A stretch of 34,879 bases of DNA from an uncultured Clostridia bacterium (GTDB lineage: Bacteria; Bacillota; Clostridia; Christensenellales; Borkfalkiaceae): positions 1 through 34,879 of the forward strand of contig CAMRSY010000015.1 of NCBI GenBank assembly GCA_947053545.1, in the 5' to 3' direction. The position numbers and the translations under genes are program-made. Shown piece after piece: positions 18,299-27,576 of the stretch. The stretch's first letter is position 1. Every line of letters begins with the position of its first letter. The notes under the pieces are model-generated. The model did not search any database. It was not told where the DNA came from and saw only the letters and a program-made list of their open reading frames with translations.

Positions 18299-19426
18299 TC
18301 ACTCCATTATCTCTTTACGGAATTTAACCGTTTCGTTTAAAATATCGGCGGCAGACTGTATTTCTTCAGCCGTTGTTTCGGGGCTGAAACTTATTCTCAA
18401 TATGCCGTCGGCGCTCTCCTCGTCGATTCCGCAAGCTAATATAACCCGCGAATAGCGCTTTTTTTCATTTGAAGAACAAGCGGAGCCCGTGCCGATTATA
18501 AGCCCCTTGTCGTTAACCTCGTGCAAAATTATTTCACCGCGCACGCCTTTAGCCGCAACGCATAATATGTACGGCGACGCACTATCCTCGGAAATTACAG
18601 AAAAAAGCTTTTCATCTAACTTTTGCCTTAAAAGAGAATTAAGCTCCTTAACATGGTTCAAATTATTTTCCAAGCAAGAATATCTTTTAATCGCGGCGTA
18701 CTCAAGCATCTTTATTCCGAAAACGTTTTCGGTTCCGCTACGCATACCGTTTTCCTGTCCGCCGCCGTATATCAACGGCTTTATATGAACGTTTTTGCGT
18801 AAAATCAACGCGCCCGTACCCTTTAATCCGCCTATTTTATGCGCGGAAATGCTGTACATATCTATATCAGCATCTATTCTAAAATGAATTTTACCAAACG
18901 CCTGCACTCCGTCGGAATGAAAAAGCGCGCGTATATTGATGGCTTTAACCGCATGCGCAATAGCGTTAACATCGTTTACCGCGCCCGTTTCGTTATTGAC
19001 ATGTATTACGGAAACAAGGGACGTTCTTTCGTCAATCAACGACAGTAAACACTGCACGTTAACGCTGCCGTCACTGTTTAAAGGGGCAAATCTTACCTCT
19101 ATACCGCGTTCTTTAAGTTCGTTTGCCGCGGCATAAACCGCCGAATGTTCGCCGAACGTTGTTACGATATTGCCGCGTTTTGCACCGCAGAACAGCGCCT
19201 GATTGTCTGCCTCTGTACCGCACGACGTGAATATTATATTGAAATCTCTGTCGTTCGCCACAGTATTTAATATGTCCGAACGCGTTTTTACAAGTTCTTT
19301 ATGCAAAGCATAACCTTCCGCATATAATGCGGAAGGATTATAAAATTTTTGTTTTAAGTATTGCGCGGCAATCTCAAGACAAACTTCGTCAGGTTTGGTC
19401 GTAGCCGCATTGTCAAGATAAATCAT
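18299..19426 (-). CDS. cysteine desulfurase, NifS/NifZ-like partner of ThiI
   Basis: This PLP enzyme removes sulfur from cysteine and carries it as a persulfide. The 375-residue protein opens with YLDNAATTKP. HSDGVQAFGKI supplies the Asp and Gln that position the cofactor, SAHKIGGLKG supplies the Schiff-base Lys, and GTGSACSS holds the persulfide Cys317 on a short loop. Its position directly before thiI suggests a desulfurase dedicated to tRNA 4-thiouridine (NifZ in Bacillus), not the general IscS or SufS; that is inference from context. The start overlaps the carB stop by one base (TAATG). Confidence 0.93.
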   Translation of the reverse strand: MIYLDNAATTKPDEVCLEIAAQYLKQKFYNPSALYAEGYALHKELVKTRSDILNTVANDRDFNIIFTSCGTEADNQALFCGAKRGNIVTTFGEHSAVYAAANELKERGIEVRFAPLNSDGSVNVQCLLSLIDERTSLVSVIHVNNETGAVNDVNAIAHAVKAINIRALFHSDGVQAFGKIHFRIDADIDMYSISAHKIGGLKGTGALILRKNVHIKPLIYGGGQENGMRSGTENVFGIKMLEYAAIKRYSCLENNLNHVKELNSLLRQKLDEKLFSVISEDSASPYILCVAAKGVRGEIILHEVNDKGLIIGTGSACSSNEKKRYSRVILACGIDEESADGILRISFSPETTAEEIQSAADILNETVKFRKEIME

Positions 19427-22400
19427 TAAATTTCGATAATTCCTTTAAACGATTGCTTTACAAAACCGTCAAGTTCAACCTCGCCGTTTTCATCCAGTTT
19501 TACAAACAGGTCGCCGCCCTTAAGCTTAACGGTTATGGTTTCGCCTTTTACGCACTTGCCGTTTATAATCGCAGCAGTTGCCGCAGCCGCAGCCGCCGAA
19601 CCGCACGCCCAGGTTTCGCCGTTTACTTTTTCCCAAACGCGCATTTTAACGGTTACGTTATTAACTACGCGTACGCACTCCAGAAATATTCCGCCCGGGA
19701 ATATTTCCGAATAGCTTAACGACTGTCCCAAAGCTTCAATATCGATATCTTCCACTTTGTCCGCAAATATTACACAATGAGGATTGCCGACGTTAACGCA
19801 CGTAGCTTTGTAAGTTTTTCCGTCGATTTCTATTTCACGGTCGATTATTTCGCCTTCGAGCGAACAGGGAATTTTTTTGCCGTCAAACGAGGGCTTTCCT
19901 AGGTTAATAGCTACCGAACTGGCAACTCCGTTAAAGCAATTTACAGTTAAATTACGCACGGAACCGCAGCTTTCGATGCTGATATTTTCCGTATTTACGA
20001 TACGGTTGTCAAAAAGATATTTTGCTACGCATCTTATAGGATTTGCCGCTAAGCCGCCGTTGCTGCCGTCGCGGTTGAATACCCTTACTTTCGCATCGGC
20101 AACGGCGGATTTTTCTATCATTACAATACCGTCGGCGCCGATAGCGTAGTGTCTGTCGGAAAAATTGATAGCAAGACTTTCGGGACAGGTTATTTTGCCG
20201 TCCATATTGTTGAAAATAATATAGTCGTTGCCGCAACTGTGCATTTTGCAGAAATCAAGTTTCAGTTTTTCCGTTCTAAGTTTATTAATGTCTACAAGTT
20301 CGGTATTAAACTGGTTATACCTGCCCGCAATAACGTCCGCCAGTGCGTTTGCCGTGTCAAGCGACGTCAGCACCGTAATTCCCAGCAGAATTGCATGGTG
20401 ATGAAGCGACATATAGTTGGTAATCGATTCGATATCGGTTTTTCCCGTGTAGACTATATAGTCGATTTTACCTTCGTCCATCAACTTGAAAATTTCATCG
20501 TTGGTGGAAAGCCTTGCCACGTCAGTGCAATCGAGCCCTAAACTGCGTATAACGTCCGCCGTTCCCTTTGTTGCGTACAAAGTTAATCCCAGGTCGGCAA
20601 ACTTTTTAACGATATTTATAATTTCAAACTTGTCCTGGTCATTAATTGTGAAATATATGCCCGACGGACGCTGTTTGGTGGGATGTTTCATATTGAATCC
20701 CGCCGAAACAAGCCCTTTAAAAAGCGCTTCCTCTATTGTTTTGCCTATACCCAAAACTTCGCCCGTCGATTTCATTTCGGGTCCTAACTGCGAGTTCACG
20801 TCGTTTAATTTTTCAAACGAGAAAACGGGTACTTTTACGGCAACATAGGGTGAATTTTTATATAATCCCGTTCCGTAACCAAGCCTTTTAAGCTTTGCGC
20901 CCACCATAATTTTGGTTGCCAGATCAACCATAGGCACGCCTGTAACTTTAGAAATATAAGGTACCGTGCGCGAAGCGCGGGGATTTACCTCTATTACGTA
21001 CAATTCGTTGTGGTAAATAAGGTACTGAATATTTATTAATCCTTTTGTCTTTAACGAAATTGCCAGGTCGGTGGAAACGTCCACAATCTTTTTAAGCATT
21101 GCGTCGGAAAGATTGTACGGAGGATAAACGGCTATTGAGTCGCCGCTATGCACGCCCGCCCTTTCGATATGCTGCATTATGCCCGGAATAAGCACGTCTA
21201 CACCGTCTGAAATGGCGTCTACCTCCAGTTCGGTACCCATTAAATATTTGTCGCAAAGCACAGGATTTTCAATTTTCTGCGCTAAAATTACGTCCATATA
21301 GCGCTCGATATCGTTCTGCGTAAACGCTATAGTCATATTCTGACCGCCAATTACGTACGAAGGGCGCAAAAGCACCGGATAACCTAACTTTTCGGCGGCG
21401 TTAATTGCCTCTTCCTTGGTCATAACGGTAAGGCCCTTGGGACGCGCGATATGAAACCGTTCTAACAGGGCGTCAAACCTTTCCCTGTCTTCGGCAAGGT
21501 CAACGCTGTCGGCAGGCGTTCCCAAAATGCGTACTCCCTTTTTGTCAAGGTAAGCGCACAGTTTTATAGCCGTCTGACCGCCGAACGTTATTACCACGCC
21601 GTAGGGCTTCTCTATATCTATAACGTTTTGAACGTCTTCCGGCGTAAGGCTTTCGAAATACAGTCTGTCCGCCGTATCGAAATCGGTCGATACGGTTTCG
21701 GGGTTATTATTTATAATTATAACCTCGTATCCCAGCCTTTTTAACGCCCATACGCAGTGAACGGACGAATAGTCGAATTCGATACCCTGACCTATTCTGA
21801 TAGGACCGGAACCGATAACGATTATTCTCTTTTTCTTGTTTTCCCTGCTCTTTGTTACATAGGGCACAGCTTCGTCATGCTCGTTTTCGTCGTAAGTCGA
21901 ATAAAAATAAGGTGTTTGCGCTGCAAATTCCGCACCGCAGGTATCAACCATTTTAAACGTCGAACGTGCGTGCATAGGCACTTTGTTGCCGCTAAGTCTT
22001 TCAAGTTCCTTATCGGGATAACCTAATTTTTTGCCCTTAATATATTCGGCTCGGGTTATAGCCCTGCCCTCTATCGACTTTTCAAAATTTGCAAGATTGC
22101 GCATTTTGTACAGGAACCACTCGTCGATTTTCGTTATATTGTAAATGATATCGATAGCAACGCCGCGCTTAACCGCTTCGTATACGACAAACAGCCTTTC
22201 ATCGGTTAAATCGTGTAGTTTTTCTACTATTTCCTCGTCTGATAATTTAGCCATTTTAGGCATATTGAGCGAGCTCAACGAAATTTCCGCTCCGCGGACG
22301 GCTTTCATTATAGCCTGCTCGAAACTTGTTCCTATAGCCATAACCTCGCCCGTCGCTTTCATACGCGTGCCGAGATTTCTTTTTGCATAAAGGAATTTAT

Positions 22401-23490
22401 CAAACGGCCACTTTGGCAACTTGATTACCACATAGTCGATCGTAGGCTCGAAACAGGCATATGTTTTGCCGGTAACGTCGTTTTTAATTTCGTCCAGCGT
22501 GTAGCCGAGCGCAATTTTGGTTGCAACTTTGGCAATGGGATAACCCGTCGCTTTGGAAGCAAGCGCCGATGAGCGCGACACGCGGGGGTTAACCTCGATA
22601 ACCGCATATTCGAAACTGTCGGGGTCGAGCGCGAATTGGCAGTTACATCCGCCCTCTATACCCAACTCGCTTATTATATGAAGCGACGCGGTACGCAGCA
22701 TCTGATATTCCTTATCCGACAGGGTCACCGCAGGCGCAATAACAATACTGTCGCCGGTGTGCACGCCTACGGGGTCGAAATTTTCCATCGAACATACCGT
22801 AAGCACATTGCCGTTGCTGTCGCGCAGAACCTCGAATTCGATTTCCTTCCAGCCGCCGATGTATTTTTCAATTAATACCTGCGTAATAGGCGAAAGCATA
22901 AGGCCATTATGGGATATAACTCTTAACTCTTCCTCGTTGTAAGCAACGCCGCCGCCGGCGCCGCCGAGAGTATATGCGGGGCGGACAATTACGGGATAGC
23001 CGCCTATTTTTTCGGCTACCGCTACACACTCGTCAACGGTGTAAGCTATGTCGGAAGGCACGACGGGCTGATTTATTTTTTCCATCGTCTCTTTGAAAAG
23101 CTCTCTGTCTTCGGCTCTGTCGATCGAATCGAGATTTACGCCTATAAGCTTACAGCCGTATTTTTCTAAAAAACCTTCTTTGGCAAGCTGACAGCCAAGC
23201 GTAAGACCCGTCTGTCCGCCCAGCGAAGCCAGAAGACTGTCGGGCCGCTCTTCTATTATAATTCTTTTTAATGTATCGGCGGTTAACGGCTCGAGATATA
23301 TTTCGTCCGCAAGCGCCTTATCGGTCATAATTGTGGCAGGATTGCAGTTGCAAAGAACGACGTTTATACCCGCGTCTTTCAATACACGGCACGCCTGCGC
23401 GCCGGCGTAGTCGAATTCCGCCGCCTGACCTATAACTATAGGACCCGAACCTATAACCAAAACTTTTTTAATATCTTCTCTCTTAGGCAT
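19426..23490 (-). CDS. carB: carbamoyl-phosphate synthase large subunit fused to a degenerate DapF-fold domain
   Basis: CarB makes carbamoyl phosphate from bicarbonate, two ATP and ammonia supplied by CarA. Residues 1 to about 1065 match the whole CarB: first ATP-grasp half (VLVIGSGPIVIGQAAEFDYAG onward), second half (IIVIGSGPIRIGQGIEFDYSS onward) and the C-terminal MGS-like allosteric domain ending TSLDTANALADVIAG. A short linker leads at about 1076 into a full-length DapF fold (279 residues): KMHSCGNDY, SDRHYAIGADG, NVGNPHCVIF, GETWACGS. The reading frame is continuous. The DapF first catalytic motif (normally MCGNGIRC) is L-A-A-N-P-I-R-C, so the Cys is Ala1148; the second Cys (1296) remains. 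Epimerase activity is therefore doubtful. The start overlaps carA by 8 bases. Confidence 0.96.
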   Translation of the reverse strand: MPKREDIKKVLVIGSGPIVIGQAAEFDYAGAQACRVLKDAGINVVLCNCNPATIMTDKALADEIYLEPLTADTLKRIIIEERPDSLLASLGGQTGLTLGCQLAKEGFLEKYGCKLIGVNLDSIDRAEDRELFKETMEKINQPVVPSDIAYTVDECVAVAEKIGGYPVIVRPAYTLGGAGGGVAYNEEELRVISHNGLMLSPITQVLIEKYIGGWKEIEFEVLRDSNGNVLTVCSMENFDPVGVHTGDSIVIAPAVTLSDKEYQMLRTASLHIISELGIEGGCNCQFALDPDSFEYAVIEVNPRVSRSSALASKATGYPIAKVATKIALGYTLDEIKNDVTGKTYACFEPTIDYVVIKLPKWPFDKFLYAKRNLGTRMKATGEVMAIGTSFEQAIMKAVRGAEISLSSLNMPKMAKLSDEEIVEKLHDLTDERLFVVYEAVKRGVAIDIIYNITKIDEWFLYKMRNLANFEKSIEGRAITRAEYIKGKKLGYPDKELERLSGNKVPMHARSTFKMVDTCGAEFAAQTPYFYSTYDENEHDEAVPYVTKSRENKKKRIIVIGSGPIRIGQGIEFDYSSVHCVWALKRLGYEVIIINNNPETVSTDFDTADRLYFESLTPEDVQNVIDIEKPYGVVITFGGQTAIKLCAYLDKKGVRILGTPADSVDLAEDRERFDALLERFHIARPKGLTVMTKEEAINAAEKLGYPVLLRPSYVIGGQNMTIAFTQNDIERYMDVILAQKIENPVLCDKYLMGTELEVDAISDGVDVLIPGIMQHIERAGVHSGDSIAVYPPYNLSDAMLKKIVDVSTDLAISLKTKGLINIQYLIYHNELYVIEVNPRASRTVPYISKVTGVPMVDLATKIMVGAKLKRLGYGTGLYKNSPYVAVKVPVFSFEKLNDVNSQLGPEMKSTGEVLGIGKTIEEALFKGLVSAGFNMKHPTKQRPSGIYFTINDQDKFEIINIVKKFADLGLTLYATKGTADVIRSLGLDCTDVARLSTNDEIFKLMDEGKIDYIVYTGKTDIESITNYMSLHHHAILLGITVLTSLDTANALADVIAGRYNQFNTELVDINKLRTEKLKLDFCKMHSCGNDYIIFNNMDGKITCPESLAINFSDRHYAIGADGIVMIEKSAVADAKVRVFNRDGSNGGLAANPIRCVAKYLFDNRIVNTENISIESCGSVRNLTVNCFNGVASSVAINLGKPSFDGKKIPCSLEGEIIDREIEIDGKTYKATCVNVGNPHCVIFADKVEDIDIEALGQSLSYSEIFPGGIFLECVRVVNNVTVKMRVWEKVNGETWACGSAAAAAATAAIINGKCVKGETITVKLKGGDLFVKLDENGEVELDGFVKQSFKGIIEI

Positions 23491-24556
23491 TGTATTTCCC
23501 CTCCGTAATATTCTTTAAAAATCTGTCGAATAAAAACGAAGCGTCGCGGGGGCCGCCCCTTGCTTCGGGGTGAAACTGTACGGTAAACGCGTTGTAATCG
23601 GGATATTCCACGCCTTCGCACGTGCCGTCGTTTGCATTTACGTAGCTCAGCTTTCCTACGCCCTCTATGCTGGAGGAAATTACCTCGTAACCGTGATTCT
23701 GGCTGGAAATATATACCCTGTTGGTATTAAGACATTTTACGGGCTGGTTGCCGCCGCGGTGTCCATATTTCATTTTTTTGGTTTTACCGCCCATAGCAAG
23801 CGCCAATAGCTGGTGCCCGAGGCAAATTCCGAAAATGGGAAGCTTGCCTATAAGCTTTTTCATATTCTCTATAACGTCTGCGTTGTCGGCAGGGTCGCCG
23901 GGACCGTTTGAAAGCATTAGCCCCTGAGGATTGAGGGCCAGAATCTGTTCGGCAGTATAAAATGAAGGCACCTGAATGCAGTAGCAGCCGCGTTTTACAA
24001 GCTCCCTTGCTATATTATATTTTGCGCCGAAATCCCAAACTACAATTGTCATACCGTCGGGATCGCCGGAATACACCGGCTCGCTGCACGTAACTGCGGA
24101 AACCGCGCCCTGAATACGGTATTTTTCAATTTGAGTATAATCCTTGACAGGTTTCGAAGTTATTGCGGCGTTCATTACGCCCGCTTCTCTTACAATTCTT
24201 GTCAATTCGCGGGTATCAAGTCCGTAAATACCCACAATGCCGTTGTCTTCCAGATATTTTTCTATTGTGCCTTCGCTTCTGAAATTAGAAGGCTCGTCGC
24301 ATTTCTCCCTTACGATATACGCCGAAACCCACGGCTTTTTCGACTGGGCGTCGGGAGTTATACCGTAATTTCCGATTAATGGAAAGGTTTGAATTACAAT
24401 CTGACCGTAATAGCTGGGGTCGGTAAGCGTTTCAAGATATCCGGTCATACCGGTAGTAAATACCAGCTCGCCGATAACGTCGCCTTCCGCGCCGAATCTA
24501 TAACCCGTAAACTGCTTTCCGTTTTGTAACGTTAAATAAACTTTGCCGTCTTTCAT
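23483..24556 (-). CDS. carA: carbamoyl-phosphate synthase small subunit (glutaminase)
   Basis: CarA hydrolyses glutamine and channels ammonia to CarB. The 357-residue protein has the CarA-specific N-terminal domain (FTTGMTGYLETLTDPSYYGQ, the family's second best landmark) and a class I glutamine amidotransferase domain. Its nucleophile is in GICLGHQLLALAMGG, and the His-Glu pair is in FHPEARGGP. It lies 45 bases after argF and overlaps carB by 8 bases. Placement inside the arg operon suggests this copy serves citrulline synthesis; whether pyrimidine synthesis uses it too cannot be told. Confidence 0.97.
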   Translation of the reverse strand: MKDGKVYLTLQNGKQFTGYRFGAEGDVIGELVFTTGMTGYLETLTDPSYYGQIVIQTFPLIGNYGITPDAQSKKPWVSAYIVREKCDEPSNFRSEGTIEKYLEDNGIVGIYGLDTRELTRIVREAGVMNAAITSKPVKDYTQIEKYRIQGAVSAVTCSEPVYSGDPDGMTIVVWDFGAKYNIARELVKRGCYCIQVPSFYTAEQILALNPQGLMLSNGPGDPADNADVIENMKKLIGKLPIFGICLGHQLLALAMGGKTKKMKYGHRGGNQPVKCLNTNRVYISSQNHGYEVISSSIEGVGKLSYVNANDGTCEGVEYPDYNAFTVQFHPEARGGPRDASFLFDRFLKNITEGKYNA

Positions 24557-24601
24557 ACCTGTTTTATCCCTATATAAAAATTTATAAAATATTTAATTAA
24601 A

Positions 24602-25504
24602 TTACTTTAACAGTTTTACCATAACCGCTTTCTGTGCGTGCAGTCTGTTTTCCGCCTCGTCGAAAATCTCTTTCGCGTGCTCTTCGAAAACGTCCCCTGC
24701 AATTTCTTCGCCGCGGTGCGCGGGCAGACAGTGCAGACACATAACGTCGGCCTTGGCTGCTTTAAGATTTTCGCGGTTGACCTGATAGGGCGCAAACGCC
24801 TTAATCCTTGCGGCTTTTTCGCTTTCCTGCCCCATAGAAGCCCATACGTCCGTGTACACCACGTCGGCGTCCTTTAAAGCTTCCTTAACGTCGCAGGTAA
24901 CTGAAATCTCGCCGTTTTCCCTTGCCCATTTTACAATTTCCGCATCGGGCTCGTACCCTTTGGGACAAGCTATGGCAAAAGACATTCCCGTTTTTACGGC
25001 GCCAACTATCAGGCTGTTAGCCATATTGTTTCCGTCGCCTACGAACGCCATCTTCAGCCCTTTGAAGCTGCCCTTGTATTCCCTTATTGTCATCAGGTCG
25101 GCCAACACTTGACAGGGATGCGCATAATCGGTTAATCCGTTAATTACGGGAATCGAGCCGTATTTAGCTAAATCTTCGACCTCCTGCTGGGCAAACGTCC
25201 TTATCATAATGCCGTCGAGATAACGCGAAAGCACCCTCGCCGTATCCTGAACAGGTTCGCCCCTTCCGATTTGCAAATCGTTGCTCGACAGAAATAATCC
25301 GTATCCTCCCAGCTCGTAAATGCCGACCTCGAATGAAACTCTTGTGCGCGTAGAAGCCTTTTGGAATATCATTCCCAGTTTTTTGCCTTTAAGATAGTCT
25401 TTCTGAATACCGTTATTCCTTTCAAATTTTAACTGGTCGGCAAGATTTAAAATCGATAAAATATCTTCCCTTGTCAAATCCTGTAGTTTTAGTAGATGTC
25501 TCAT
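24602..25504 (-). CDS. argF: ornithine carbamoyltransferase
   Basis: ArgF joins ornithine and carbamoyl phosphate to make citrulline. From the ATG at 25504 the protein has 300 residues. The carbamoyl-phosphate loop is STRTRVSFE, then HPCQVLADLMT, and HCLPAHRGEEI near the C-terminus is the ornithine-side loop with the reactive Cys that separates OTCases from aspartate transcarbamylases. The chosen start overlaps the argD stop by four bases (ATGA); an upstream in-frame start at 25540 would lie inside argD and adds 12 residues unlike the family. Confidence 0.96.
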   Translation of the reverse strand: MRHLLKLQDLTREDILSILNLADQLKFERNNGIQKDYLKGKKLGMIFQKASTRTRVSFEVGIYELGGYGLFLSSNDLQIGRGEPVQDTARVLSRYLDGIMIRTFAQQEVEDLAKYGSIPVINGLTDYAHPCQVLADLMTIREYKGSFKGLKMAFVGDGNNMANSLIVGAVKTGMSFAIACPKGYEPDAEIVKWARENGEISVTCDVKEALKDADVVYTDVWASMGQESEKAARIKAFAPYQVNRENLKAAKADVMCLHCLPAHRGEEIAGDVFEEHAKEIFDEAENRLHAQKAVMVKLLK

Positions 25505-26661
25505 TGCGAAATTACCTCGTTTAATATTTTCAAAGCACAATCAATTTGTTCCTTATTTATGTTTAGCGGCGGCAAAAGCCTTACCTTTTCGTGCGCCGTA
25601 AGCACAACCAATCCCTTTTCAAGACATCTTTGCGCTATTTCGCGGGCGCTTTTAGTTGTGGAAATGCCGACCATTAGCCCCAATCCGCTTACGCCTGTCA
25701 CATTTTTGATACGTCTGATATTTGCCGTTAAATAAGCGCCCTTGCCCTGCACCTCCAGCATAAAATCGGGCGTAAGCCTGTCGATTACGCTAACCGCGCC
25801 GGCGCACGCCACGGGGTTTCCGCCGAACGTGGTTCCGTGGTCGCCGTATCCAAACACTTTTTCGGTTTTATCAAACAAAAGGCAGGCGCCTATTGGCAAT
25901 CCTCCGCCCAATCCCTTTGCCGTTGTAACAATATCGGGCTTAATTCCCGCCGCCTGATATGCGTACAAATAACCCGTTCTTGCGTTTCCGCACTGCACTT
26001 CGTCGCAGATTAACAGTATATCGCGCTGTCTGCAAAACTTTTCCAATTCTTTCAAAAAGCCGAAATCCAGCACGTTTACGCCGCTTTCACCCTGAACAAC
26101 CTCAACCATAACTGCGCAGGTTTTATCGGTATAGCAGGCGTAAATTCCGTCCATCGACGGTTCGGCATACTTAAAACCGCCTAAAAACGGACCGAAATGC
26201 CGGTGAAAACCTTCCTGTCCCGTCGCCGTCAGCGTTGCTATCGTTCTGCCGTGAAAAGAATTTTTAAGCGTTATAATCTCGCTTCTTCCGTAACGTTCGT
26301 TGCCGTACTTGCGCGCCGCTTTAATTGCACACTCGTTTGCCTCGGCGCCGCTGTTGCCGAAAAATACTTTTTTTGCCCCTGTTTTTAGGCACAATAACTT
26401 TGCAAGTTGCGTCTGCGGCTGCGAATAATATAAATTGCATACGTGCTGCACATTGTCTATTTGCGCTTTGACAGCTGATTTCCACTTTTCGTCGTTTATA
26501 CCGAAAATATTAACGCCTATGCCCGAAGCGCAGTCGATATACTCTTTCCCTTCATAATCATATAAAAGAGCTCCGCGCCCGTCCTTAAACGCAACGTTAT
26601 ACCTAGCGTAAGTAGCGGCTATATATTCGCCGTCGTCGGCTATTATGCCGTTTTGTTCCAT
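25501..26661 (-). CDS. argD: acetylornithine aminotransferase
   Basis: ArgD moves the amino group of glutamate to N-acetylglutamate semialdehyde, giving N-acetylornithine. The 386-residue class III PLP aminotransferase has GNSGAEANECAIKAARKYG for the phosphate, NSFHGRTIATLTATGQ, and ICDEVQCGNARTGYLYA with the cofactor Asp. TTAKGLGGGLPIGA carries the Schiff-base Lys, followed by GTTFGGNPVACA. An AGCGAGGA Shine-Dalgarno precedes the ATG. The upstream gap contains a hairpin. It overlaps argF by four bases. Confidence 0.95.
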   Translation of the reverse strand: MEQNGIIADDGEYIAATYARYNVAFKDGRGALLYDYEGKEYIDCASGIGVNIFGINDEKWKSAVKAQIDNVQHVCNLYYSQPQTQLAKLLCLKTGAKKVFFGNSGAEANECAIKAARKYGNERYGRSEIITLKNSFHGRTIATLTATGQEGFHRHFGPFLGGFKYAEPSMDGIYACYTDKTCAVMVEVVQGESGVNVLDFGFLKELEKFCRQRDILLICDEVQCGNARTGYLYAYQAAGIKPDIVTTAKGLGGGLPIGACLLFDKTEKVFGYGDHGTTFGGNPVACAGAVSVIDRLTPDFMLEVQGKGAYLTANIRRIKNVTGVSGLGLMVGISTTKSAREIAQRCLEKGLVVLTAHEKVRLLPPLNINKEQIDCALKILNEVISQ

Positions 26662-26689
26662 AAAAAATTTATCCTCGCTAAAATAAAGA

Positions 26690-26709
26690 CTGATTTAAAA
26701 ATAAATCAG
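26690..26709 (-). promoter_or_regulatory. intercistronic hairpin between argB and argD
   Basis: On the transcript: CTGATTTA, a four-base loop TTTT, TAAATCAG, a perfect 8-bp stem starting one base after the argB stop and followed by a U-rich stretch (TCTTTATTTT). The stem is AT-rich, so it is more likely a partial terminator, pause or RNA-stability element than a full stop. It lies upstream of the argD Shine-Dalgarno and does not sequester it. Confidence 0.6.
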
Positions 26710-26710
26710 C

Positions 26711-27556
26711 CTACATAAACATTGTTCCGCTGCCCTCGTCGGACAGTAATTCAATTAAAATCGAATGACAAACGCGGCCGTCGATAATAACGGCTTTTTT
26801 CACTCCGCGACGAATCGCGTCTTTGCAACACTCTATCTTGGGTATCATCCCCCCCGAAATTATTCCCTGTTTTATAAGTGCGGGAATATCTGAAACATAC
26901 ACCTTTTTTATAAGACTTTCGGGGTCGTCTTTATTTTCCAAAAGTCCGCGTATGTCAGTCATCAAAATAAGATTTTCCGCACTCAGCGCGCCTGCAATAG
27001 CCGCTGCGGCGGTATCGGCGTTAACGTTATAAACATTGCCTTCGTCATCATATCCCACTGTGGAAATTACGGGAACATAACCCAAATTTAATAAGTCGTT
27101 TATTAAATAAGTGTTAATTTCGGTAATTTTACCTACGTAGCCGAGGTTTTCGTCCTGCATTTCACATTTAAGCATATGACCGTCCTGCCCGCATACGCCA
27201 ACAGCTTTGCCGCCGTGCCTGCAAATAAGGTCGGTAAGCGATTTGTTTATTTTCCCCGCCAAAACCATACGTACTACTTCGCCCGTCTCGCCGTCGGTGT
27301 AACGCAAACCGTTAACAAACTTTGTTTCCAATCCCATTTTTGTAACGGTTTCGGAAATTTCGGGACCTCCGCCGTGAACAAGAACAACCTTAATTCCCAG
27401 TAAATTGAGAACGACAAGATCGCGCATAACCGACGATTTTAAATTTTCGTCAATCATTGCGTTTCCGCCGTACTTTACTACCAGTACTTTATTAAAATAT
27501 TTTTTAATATAAGGCATTGCCTCAATTAAAAATTCGGCTTGTTCCTGTTTATTCAT
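26711..27556 (-). CDS. argB: acetylglutamate kinase
   Basis: ArgB phosphorylates N-acetylglutamate, usually the arginine-controlled step when the acetyl group is recycled. The 281-residue protein shows VVKYGGNAM, VLVHGGGPEIS, the nucleotide and substrate glycines, and GIISGGMIPKIECC near the end. About 20 residues precede the first strand (KQEQAEFLIEAMPYIKKYF); such an N-terminal helix is characteristic of hexameric, arginine-inhibited kinases, so feedback inhibition is likely. I use the ATG at 27556; an adjacent in-frame TTG at 27559 is possible because the AAGGG ribosome-binding site suits either. Confidence 0.95.
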   Translation of the reverse strand: MNKQEQAEFLIEAMPYIKKYFNKVLVVKYGGNAMIDENLKSSVMRDLVVLNLLGIKVVLVHGGGPEISETVTKMGLETKFVNGLRYTDGETGEVVRMVLAGKINKSLTDLICRHGGKAVGVCGQDGHMLKCEMQDENLGYVGKITEINTYLINDLLNLGYVPVISTVGYDDEGNVYNVNADTAAAAIAGALSAENLILMTDIRGLLENKDDPESLIKKVYVSDIPALIKQGIISGGMIPKIECCKDAIRRGVKKAVIIDGRVCHSILIELLSDEGSGTMFM

Positions 27557-27576
27557 CAATAAAATCCCTTAGACAA

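Noticed and set aside
27557-27559. TTG start for argB
   Set aside because: Possible, but the adjacent ATG is the commoner codon and equally compatible with the ribosome-binding site.
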